Shown here: positions 1-5,251 of the stretch, piece after piece
Layout of the letters: every line of letters begins with the position of its first letter
How positions within the stretch are numbered: the first letter of the stretch is position 1
The notes under the pieces: generated by a model
What the model was told of the DNA's origin: nothing
Databases searched by the model: none
The model's input: the letters and a program-made list of their open reading frames with translations, nothing else
NCBI GenBank assembly: GCA_946620335.1
Contig: CAMONF010000318.1
Coordinates: forward strand, 1-11,372
Source: an uncultured Clostridia bacterium
GTDB lineage: Bacteria > Bacillota > Clostridia > Lachnospirales > Lachnospiraceae
Reading direction: 5' to 3'
DNA length: 11,372 nt
Made by a program: the position numbers and the translations under genes

Positions 1-2
1 GG

Positions 3-71
3 GAACCGGGGGGGTTTCCCGACAGCCCCTGCGTCTCCTGCTTGGGGAAGAACCTGCAGGTCATTGTTTAA
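3..71 (+). CDS. C-terminal tail of an unidentified plus-strand gene (5' end outside window)
   Basis: The frame beginning at base 3 is open to a TAA at 69-71 and encodes the last 22 residues of a possible protein, including a CVSC (C-x2-C) motif and the ending LQVIV. About 18 of its 22 codons end in G or C, as in the clear genes of this window, and it ends just before a palindrome, as the HAD gene does. Both points favour a real gene end. The other two plus frames are also open here, so the call rests on codon bias and context alone. The protein family cannot be recognised from so short a tail. Confidence 0.4.
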   Translation, partial: EPGGFPDSPCVSCLGKNLQVIV

Positions 72-77
72 GACGTG

Positions 78-145
78 GAGACAGAGGGGCGGTCCTTTTT
101 ACGCAAATCGAAGAATTTGCGTAAAAAGGCCCGTCCCTCTGTCTC
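78..145. repeat. Imperfect palindrome R1, 31-nt arms (GGGACGG-type element)
   Basis: Arms 78-108 and 115-145 are inverted copies with two mismatches around a 6-nt centre. The arm reads GAGACAGAGGGRCGG, then a pyrimidine-rich stretch, then TTTACGCAAAT. It shares the AGGGACGGTYC-TTTT core with the palindromes at 159-241 and 3078-3162 but has different outer and inner arm sequence, so it is a related, more distant family member. It lies between the end of the putative gene at 71 and the convergent glycosyltransferase gene. As RNA it would form a long hairpin from either strand and may act as a bidirectional terminator; that role is inferred. Confidence 0.85.
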
Positions 146-158
146 TTTTTGCGAAACC

Positions 159-241
159 AAACTGGGAATCAGGGACGGTTCCTTTTCCCACTTTTCGTAA
201 AACGAAAAGTGGGAAAAGGAACCGTCCCTGATTCCCAGTTT
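159..241. repeat. Perfect 40-bp palindrome R2 (GGGACGG-type element)
   Basis: Arms 159-198 and 202-241 are perfect inverted copies separated by AAA. The element ends one base before the stop codon (242-244) of the minus-strand glycosyltransferase gene. Each arm also contains its own short inverted repeat (TGGGAA near one end, TTCCCA near the other), so it could fold either as one long hairpin or as two small ones. It is closely similar to the palindrome at 3078-3162, with the outer and inner arm ends (AACTGGG versus AAGTGGG) exchanged. From memory, such AGGGACGGTTC palindromes are common in Clostridia and related bacteria; no transposase is present here. Confidence 0.93.
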
Positions 242-1261
242 TCAGTTGAACCCGTACAGCTTCTGCGCCACCGAATAGCAAGTCAGCATGAGCTTGCGCC
301 CGGTCCTGCCCTTCAGATTGCAGGCGTGGCCAAGGAGACCGTTACGGATCTCCTTGTAGAGGGTCTGGTCTTTATTTTTCAGATACTCCCAGAGATGGTC
401 CTTCTCAGCCAGGGCCTCCGCGTCGCCCTTTCTGAGCAGGAGGGCGGAGGAAACGGTCATCATGATGGACATGTAGTGGACCAGGAAATCAAGCTGTTTG
501 GAGCTGGCCACCAGGTTCGACCGGTACTCGTCGATCATCATCCGGGTCACCAGGAGCTGCTGGTCCAGTCTCTTGATCATGATCTGCTCCTGCACGCTCT
601 GATCCGCACGGCCGATGTAATAGTGATACATGGTCATGTTGAGGTAATACAGGGTCTTGACATAGACCATGGGCTGGAAGACAACCAGGTTGTCCACGTA
701 GAAGGTGTGCTCCGGCAGGTTGAGCCCGGCCTCCCTCAGAAGAGCCGTCCTGTAAATCAGGGAGTGCATGAGCACGTACTTGTCCGCTGCCAGCGGCTTT
801 TTGATCTCATCCCAGGTAAAAATCCTCTCCTCCGGGAAAAAGCCGGTGTAGTGCATGGTCTTCTTGTGCTTGGCGCCGACCTTGTCGTAGATATAGTTGG
901 AAATGAAGGCATCCACCTCCGTCCCCTGCTCCGTCATTTCCTTCAAGATACTCAGGGCCTTCATGAAGGAATCATAGTCCAGCCAGTCATCGCTGTCACA
1001 CACTTTGTAATACAATCCGGTGGCTTCCCGAAGACCGGTGTTGACGGCACCGCCGTGCCCCTTGTTCTCCTGGTGAACTGCGCGGACGATGCCCGGGAAA
1101 CGAGCTTCATACTCTTTGGCTATCGCCAGCGTCCCGTCCTTGGACCCGTCGTCCACGATCAGGACCTCCACGTCCTCGCCGCCGCAGACCACATGGTCGA
1201 TGGCCTTGCGCATATAGGCTTCTGAGTTGTAGCAGGGTATGGCTACCGTCAGGATTTTCAT
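242..1261 (-). CDS. Family 2 glycosyltransferase
   Basis: Encodes 339 residues. The N-terminal third is a GT-A fold of glycosyltransferase family 2: MKILTVAIPCYN at the start, VDDGSKDGT at residues 36-44 for nucleotide-sugar binding, NKGHGGAVNTG at 66-76, and DSDDW at 89-93 as the metal-binding DxD-type motif. Residues 120-339 are largely helical and contain no clear membrane segment, so the enzyme is probably cytoplasmic or peripheral and transfers a sugar from an NDP-sugar to a cell-surface glycan or lipid acceptor. Donor and acceptor cannot be read from the sequence. The start is set by an ATGA overlap with the mutY stop and a GGAGG seven bases upstream. The frame runs further upstream inside mutY, but without comparable signals. 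The pair is probably co-transcribed and translationally coupled. Palindrome R2 directly follows the stop. Confidence 0.92.
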   Translation of the reverse strand: MKILTVAIPCYNSEAYMRKAIDHVVCGGEDVEVLIVDDGSKDGTLAIAKEYEARFPGIVRAVHQENKGHGGAVNTGLREATGLYYKVCDSDDWLDYDSFMKALSILKEMTEQGTEVDAFISNYIYDKVGAKHKKTMHYTGFFPEERIFTWDEIKKPLAADKYVLMHSLIYRTALLREAGLNLPEHTFYVDNLVVFQPMVYVKTLYYLNMTMYHYYIGRADQSVQEQIMIKRLDQQLLVTRMMIDEYRSNLVASSKQLDFLVHYMSIMMTVSSALLLRKGDAEALAEKDHLWEYLKNKDQTLYKEIRNGLLGHACNLKGRTGRKLMLTCYSVAQKLYGFN

Positions 1262-2340
1262 GTTTCTTCCTCCTTTTTTCTCCTGCCGATCCGGATTCCG
1301 TACAGGGAAGCGTAGGCCTCCAGGGCGCCCGGCAGCGGATACCGGTCCTCTATGGCCGCCGGATCCGCAAAAATCAGCTGCTTTTCGTATTCTTCTCCCC
1401 GTGGGGCGATTTTTATCTCGTATGCCTGCATTTCCCAGGTGAGATGGGTAAAAATGTGTCTGGCTGCGGGCAAAGGCCTGACGTGAAGGGCCATGAAGCC
1501 CAGCCTCTCCGCCTCCCGGACCGCGCCGTCCGCGTCCAGCCATCCAGTGACCGCCGGGAACTCGTAGAGCCCGGCCAGAAGACCTTTGGCGGGCCGCCTG
1601 CGTATGGCCATCCTGTCGCCGTCCAGCAAAATGAGTACCGTCCGCTCCTCGACCCTTCTCCCCGCCTTCACGCCCCGGTCGGGAATCTGGTCGGTGAGTC
1701 CCTCCCGCCTGGCGACGCAATACTCCGCCACCGGGCAGGCCTCACAGAGGGGCGGCCTGACGACCAGGCAGACTGCCGAAGAGAGGTCCATGAAAGCCTG
1801 GTTGAGCCTTCCCCAGTCGACTCTTCCGTCGTCTGTTGCCAGAAGGGCCTCCCTGATCTGCTTTTTCACGGCAGGTTTTGTCACGACCTCCCGGATTCCC
1901 AGTACCCTGGCCGAGACCCGGAGCACGTTGCCGTCGATGGCCGGCTCCCGCTGCCCGAAGGCGATGGATGCGATGGCGCCGGCCGTGTACTCGCCGATAC
2001 CGGCCAGCTTTCTCAGCTCGGCTGCGCCGGAGGGCATCTTCCCTCCGTAGTCATCCATGATCTGACGGGCAGCCTTCTGCATGTTCCGGACACGGCTGTA
2101 ATAGCCCAGCCCCTCCCAGAGCTTCAAAAGCTCATCCTCCGGGCAGGCGGCCAGGGCCGCAATATCCGGCAGGGCCTCCATAAAGCGCTCGTAATATTCC
2201 TTGACAGCCTCCACCCGGGTCTGCTGGAGCATGATTTCCGACACCCAGACGGCGTAAGGGTCATCCGTGCCGCGCCAGGGCAGGTCACGGGCGCTCACCC
2301 CGTACCAGGCCAAAAGTGACTTTACAAACTGTGGATCCAT
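1258..2340 (-). CDS. mutY: A/G-specific adenine DNA glycosylase MutY
   Basis: Encodes 360 residues, the normal MutY length. MutY removes adenine mispaired with 8-oxoguanine or guanine in base-excision repair. The glycosylase domain shows SEIMLQQTRV with the expected catalytic Glu35, a helix-hairpin-helix around LAGIGEYTAGAIASIAF (112-128), and AIDGNVLRV with the catalytic Asp136. A [4Fe-4S] ligand set follows at Cys191, Cys199, Cys202 and Cys208. The first spacing is C-x7-C rather than the C-x6-C of Escherichia coli, which I believe is usual in Clostridia. The C-terminal NUDIX-like 8-oxoG recognition domain covers about 230-350, with AKGLLAGLYEFP and HIFTHLTWEMQAYE. The chosen start at 2340 has GGAG seven bases upstream; an in-frame GTG at 2415 would add 25 atypical residues without a good ribosome site. 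First gene of a pair with the glycosyltransferase, divergent from the HAD gene. Confidence 0.96.
   Translation of the reverse strand: MDPQFVKSLLAWYGVSARDLPWRGTDDPYAVWVSEIMLQQTRVEAVKEYYERFMEALPDIAALAACPEDELLKLWEGLGYYSRVRNMQKAARQIMDDYGGKMPSGAAELRKLAGIGEYTAGAIASIAFGQREPAIDGNVLRVSARVLGIREVVTKPAVKKQIREALLATDDGRVDWGRLNQAFMDLSSAVCLVVRPPLCEACPVAEYCVARREGLTDQIPDRGVKAGRRVEERTVLILLDGDRMAIRRRPAKGLLAGLYEFPAVTGWLDADGAVREAERLGFMALHVRPLPAARHIFTHLTWEMQAYEIKIAPRGEEYEKQLIFADPAAIEDRYPLPGALEAYASLYGIRIGRRKKEEET
1269..1273 (-). promoter_or_regulatory. Ribosome binding site of the glycosyltransferase, inside mutY
   Basis: On the minus strand AAAAAAGGAGGAAGAAAC leads into the ATG at 1261. The GGAGG lies seven bases before the start, within the last mutY codons. 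It fixes the glycosyltransferase start, and its sequence also spells the charged KKEEET tail of MutY. Confidence 0.85.
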
Positions 2341-2461
2341 TGCTATACTCCATAACACCGGGCCTTCCGGGTGTCCTGTCAAGTTTAACCCGAAATGTCC
2401 CCGGACACAATACACTTTTCCCGTAAAACGTCATCCGACAACATAATAAGGAGAATTCATT

Positions 2462-3079
2462 ATGGATGCCATCATTTTTGACGTGGACGGAACCCTCTGG
2501 GACTCCACGGAGACCGTCGCCGACTGCTGGAAACAGGCCGCCCAGGAGGTCAAGGCCCCTTCCGATCACCTGACCGGCGCCCGTCTCAAACAGGAATTCG
2601 GCAAGCTCCTGCCGGACATCGGTCTGGCCCTCTTCCCGGAGCTGCCCCCCGAGGAGGCCATCGCCATCTCCGAGCGCGCCTGCGACCTGGAAAATGAATA
2701 CCTGCTCTCCCACCCCGTCCCCGTCTACGACGGCGTCCGCGAGCTGTTCGAGCGTCTTTCCCAGCGTCTGCCCCTGTTCATCGTCAGCAACTGCCAGGCC
2801 GGCTACATCGAAGTCCTTCTTGAGACCAGCGGCCTTACCCCCTATGTCACCGGCCATCTCTGCCCGGGCGATACCGGTCTCGAAAAAGCCGGCAATATCA
2901 AAAAGATCGTGGAGGACTACCACCTGACCGCCCCCTGCTATGTCGGAGACACCTCCGGCGACGAAGCGGCCTGCCGGGAGGCCGGCATCCCCATCATCTA
3001 CGCAGCTTACGGCTTCGGCGTGGTGGAGCAGCCTCTTGCCCGCATTGAAAAACCCCTGGACCTTCTGAGCTTGGTCTGA
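2462..3079 (+). CDS. HAD-superfamily phosphatase, phosphoglycolate phosphatase-like
   Basis: Encodes 205 residues of a Gph/PGMB-like haloacid dehalogenase hydrolase, a soluble Mg-dependent phosphatase. Motif I is FDVDGTLWDS (nucleophile Asp7, acid/base Asp9). Motif II is FIVSN, with Ser109. A motif III lysine is probably Lys142 in GLEKAGNIKK. Motif IV is YVGDTSGDEAA with Asp163 and Asp167. Residues 15-90 form the helical cap (C1 type) that sets specificity. The substrate is not evident; phosphoglycolate or another small sugar phosphate is likely, but these enzymes are promiscuous. The start is supported by AAGGAG eight bases before the ATG and by motif I lying at the very N-terminus. The gene diverges from mutY across a 121-bp gap. 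Its TGA stop (3077-3079) overlaps the first two bases of palindrome R3. Confidence 0.93.
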   Translation: MDAIIFDVDGTLWDSTETVADCWKQAAQEVKAPSDHLTGARLKQEFGKLLPDIGLALFPELPPEEAIAISERACDLENEYLLSHPVPVYDGVRELFERLSQRLPLFIVSNCQAGYIEVLLETSGLTPYVTGHLCPGDTGLEKAGNIKKIVEDYHLTAPCYVGDTSGDEAACREAGIPIIYAAYGFGVVEQPLARIEKPLDLLSLV

Positions 3080-3162
3080 AAAAGTGGGAATGAGGGACGG
3101 TTCCTTTTCCCAGTTTTCAAAGAAAACTGGCAAAAGGAACCGTCCCTCATTCCCACTTTTTC
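3078..3162. repeat. Near-perfect 41-bp palindrome R3 (GGGACGG-type element)
   Basis: Arms 3078-3118 and 3122-3162 are inverted copies with one C-C mismatch (3109/3131) around AAA. The arm carries GTGGGAATGAGGGACGGTTC and then CTTTTCCCAGTTTTC. It is the same element as R2, differing at the outer and inner edges and at one core base (TCAGGG versus TGAGGG). It overlaps the HAD stop codon and lies between that gene and the converging L,D-transpeptidase gene. Both outer edges end in a run of five T on the exiting strand, so it could terminate transcription in both directions; that is inferred. Confidence 0.92.
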
Positions 3163-3172
3163 TCTCCTTACC

Positions 3173-3207
3173 AACGGGAAAAGGAGCTCTCCCTCATTCC
3201 CGCTTTT
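3173..3207. repeat. Diverged single-arm copy of the GGGACGG element
   Basis: Bases 3173-3207 resemble one arm of R3 (AAAAGGA, six changed or unchanged bases, then CCCTCATTCCCGCTTTT) but have no partner arm. The single arm can form its own hairpin, with CGGGAA (3175-3180) pairing with TTCCCG (3197-3202). Compared with R3, the outermost T-A pair of that stem has become C-G and the middle of the loop has changed. It lies 15 bases beyond the L,D-transpeptidase stop. Confidence 0.75.
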
Positions 3208-3222
3208 GTATTTCATCATGTA

Positions 3223-4959
3223 TTACATTTTGAATACAATGACCGGAGTTCCGACCTCCACTCGGCTGTAAAGCTCCTTAGCCACCGAGTAAGGCAGGTT
3301 GACACACCCGTGGGATCCGGAGTACTTATAAATGCTGCCTCCGAAATTGCTTCGCCAGGTAGCGTCGTGGAGTCCATAGCCTCCGTAGAAGGCCATCCAG
3401 TAATACACGAAGGAGGAGTAGGACGGATTACCGTCCTCGTCCGGCTGGCCCAGCAGGGTCCGGTTCCTCTGCATGTAGTAGATCGAGTAAATACCTGTGA
3501 TCGTCCGGCGGGAAGGGTTGTCCGTGCCGGTCACACAGTCAGTAGCCATGACACGCTCGCCGTTCTCATAGAGGTACATCCTCTGGTTGGTGATGTCCAC
3601 CTCGATGTACTTGCCGCCGAAGGTCTCGTCGTACTCCTTGAAGAGGCTGTAGGCCGGCTCACGGTCGCTGCTGACCTTATTGCAGAGGTCATTGAAGAGC
3701 TGTTCCGACTCCGCCTTCTGGTCGATGGTATATCCCCACTCGTCAGTGTCAAAGAAGATATCCCCGAAGTTGGTGGAATGGAATACCCGAGTATTGTTGA
3801 TCTGGTCGACCTCGGCGGCCATCTCGGCCACATACTGCTCGCAGTGGGCCTTCAGGTCATTTACGTTGATATAGTAGTAGCCATCCTCGTTCACAGACAG
3901 CCAGTCGATCAGGGTGCTGCGGTCCAGGACCTTGGTCTTTCCCTTGGGCAGACGGTAGGTGGTCACGCCGGCTGCAAAACCGTTCAGGTCATTCATCTGA
4001 AGGTTGAGGTCCGGGTCGTCACTGTAGACCGACGGCTTCTCATACATACCGTCGAAATCACGCAGGTCCACCTCTTCCGTGGTTTCATTTACCGCGTCGG
4101 CGACAGTCTTGGACAGGACGTCGAACACGATCAGATTGCCCTGGGTCTCCGGCTGGATGGCGATATAGTCGCCCTCCCGGATCAGGCAGGCGTCGGTCGG
4201 CGCTTTCTGGTAGTCCTCCGAGAGTTCCGGCAGGGCCCGAAGGGCCTCCTCCATCTGTTCCTCGTCAAAGGCGTAATCCTCGCCGATGGAGTGGGGCCAG
4301 TAGCGGTCGAAATAACCGACGAACCAGGCGAAAATGTTCTGCTCCCGGAGGATCCGCTGGGCGCCGTCATCCGGCACATAGCGGAAGCCCAGGTCTTCGT
4401 TGGAGAGAGTCTCCTCCTCGCCGTCCCGGAAGGTGAGGCGCAGGTTGTAATCCTCCACCCTTGCGCGGATGATCTCCTCCACCTCCTCCGGCGTCATGTC
4501 GCTGGCATCGATTCCGTTGATGATCGTGCCCCTCAGGTATTTGCTTCGGTAGCTCAGCGCGTAGTAAATGTAAACCACACCGCAAGCCAGCACCAGAGCA
4601 CCGGCCAGAATCAGGAGGGCCTTGACGGCGGCCGGCATTTTCTTTTTCTTAGGCGGGGCCGGGGCCTCCGGCTCCGGAATATCCCCAATAGTGTCCGCGA
4701 CGATCCTGGCCATGACCGCTTCCACGGTGGCGTGGTCCGGCGGGGCGGGTGTGAGATCCGGCAGCTCCGACGTCTCCGCTCCGGCTGTCTCTCCTGTCTT
4801 TGGACCGGCCGTTGCCTCCGTACCGTTAGCTGCCCCCGGATCCGTCGTTCCGGCAGCTCCCGCGTCGGCCATGCCTGCGTCGCCCTTCATGCCTGTCACT
4901 ATTCCTCCGTCGGGAGCGACCATCGTCTCCTCCGGCAGTTTGTTCTTCTCGTTCTCCAT
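3223..4959 (-). CDS. Membrane-anchored L,D-transpeptidase (YkuD) with PG_binding_4-like repeats
   Basis: Encodes 578 residues. Residues 1-103 are a low-complexity Ala/Gly/Thr/Pro/Glu-rich cytoplasmic tail. KKKK at 104-107 precedes one membrane segment (about 110-134), which places the rest outside the cell. Residues about 140-215 and 215-440 resemble the PG_binding_4 repeats usual in clostridial L,D-transpeptidases (GTIINGIDASDMTPEE, then LSNEDLGFRY). The YkuD catalytic domain (449-577) starts KYIEVDITNQRMYLYENGE. It has His531 in GLHDATW and the active-site SGSHGCVNLP with nucleophile Cys552. The enzyme should form 3-3 peptidoglycan cross-links or attach proteins to the wall, a beta-lactam-tolerant route. 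The start at 4959 has AAGGGG six bases upstream; an ATG 11 codons earlier has no such site. It has its own promoter at 5043-5051 and converges on the HAD gene. Confidence 0.94.
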   Translation of the reverse strand: MENEKNKLPEETMVAPDGGIVTGMKGDAGMADAGAAGTTDPGAANGTEATAGPKTGETAGAETSELPDLTPAPPDHATVEAVMARIVADTIGDIPEPEAPAPPKKKKMPAAVKALLILAGALVLACGVVYIYYALSYRSKYLRGTIINGIDASDMTPEEVEEIIRARVEDYNLRLTFRDGEEETLSNEDLGFRYVPDDGAQRILREQNIFAWFVGYFDRYWPHSIGEDYAFDEEQMEEALRALPELSEDYQKAPTDACLIREGDYIAIQPETQGNLIVFDVLSKTVADAVNETTEEVDLRDFDGMYEKPSVYSDDPDLNLQMNDLNGFAAGVTTYRLPKGKTKVLDRSTLIDWLSVNEDGYYYINVNDLKAHCEQYVAEMAAEVDQINNTRVFHSTNFGDIFFDTDEWGYTIDQKAESEQLFNDLCNKVSSDREPAYSLFKEYDETFGGKYIEVDITNQRMYLYENGERVMATDCVTGTDNPSRRTITGIYSIYYMQRNRTLLGQPDEDGNPSYSSFVYYWMAFYGGYGLHDATWRSNFGGSIYKYSGSHGCVNLPYSVAKELYSRVEVGTPVIVFKM

Positions 4960-5042
4960 TGTTGTCCCCTTACTAACTCTCAGAAGCTCCATACCGTCTT
5001 ATCCGCAGGCTCCCTTCAAGCCCGCAGGGCGGAACATTCCTC

Positions 5043-5051
5043 ATTATAACA
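5043..5051 (-). promoter_or_regulatory. Extended -10 promoter for the L,D-transpeptidase gene
   Basis: On the minus strand the sequence TGTTATAAT is a TGn-extended, perfect TATAAT -10 box (TATAAT at 5043-5048). The -35 position holds only a T-rich stretch (near 5066-5072), as is usual for extended -10 promoters. Transcription would begin near 5036, giving a leader of about 77 bases. The leader contains a small GC-rich inverted repeat of uncertain meaning. Confidence 0.7.
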
Positions 5052-5137
5052 TAAAAGTCCTCCCGAAAAACATTAAATATCCAAAAAGCCTGTGCGCCTT
5101 TCAACTACCTTCCTGCGTCATGACCAGGATGGCTCGC

Positions 5138-5182
5138 AAAAAGAACCGGCCCTCCACGCCGGAAAACGTGGGGACCGGTTCT
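5138..5182 (-). terminator. Rho-independent terminator of the histidine kinase gene
   Basis: Read on the minus strand, AGAACCGG (starting at 5182) pairs with CCGGTTCT, and the stem continues through CCCCACG/CGTGG with one bulge and a G-U pair. A short loop closes the stem, and TTTTT at 5142-5138 follows the stem. It lies about 70 bases after the kinase stop. The wobble pair forms only in minus-strand RNA, consistent with use on that strand. An outer 8-bp inverted repeat (5123-5130 with 5188-5195) encloses it. Confidence 0.85.
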
Positions 5183-5251
5183 CATTTATCCTGGTTGATC
5201 AGCACTCACGACCTGGACAGGAATCCGCTTGATAAAAAGGCCGGCCATCCA

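Noticed and set aside
149..1225. Long open plus-strand frame (about 358 codons) opposite the glycosyltransferase gene.
   Set aside because: It is antisense to a clear family 2 glycosyltransferase, its translation has no recognisable motif and is rich in His, Val and Leu as antisense frames of GC-rich genes are, and it starts inside palindrome R2.
1715..1770. MutY iron-sulfur cysteines spaced C-x7-C-x2-C-x5-C instead of C-x6-C-x2-C-x5-C.
   Set aside because: I believe an extra residue in the first loop is common in clostridial MutY proteins, and all four ligands are present; not a sign of lost function.
2352..2382. Possible mutY promoter on the minus strand: perfect TTGACA (2377-2382) with TGTTAT (2352-2357).
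   Set aside because: The spacer is 19 bases, and transcription would start at or after the ribosome site, leaving almost no leader. The TTGACA may be chance.
2384..2411. Possible HAD promoter: TTTAAC (2384-2389) and CACAAT (2406-2411).
   Set aside because: Both boxes are weak and the spacer is 16 bases; the gap surely holds a promoter, but I cannot place it with confidence.
2285..3133. Minus-strand frame of 282 codons opposite the HAD gene.
   Set aside because: It spans both the HAD gene and the divergent promoter gap and overlaps mutY; the HAD motifs on the plus strand are decisive.
3310..5049. Very long plus-strand frame (579 codons) opposite the L,D-transpeptidase gene, with similar long frames at 4622-5950 and 6368-7642.
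   Set aside because: Antisense shadows of well-supported genes in GC-rich DNA. None has a ribosome site or family motif, and one runs through the kinase terminator.
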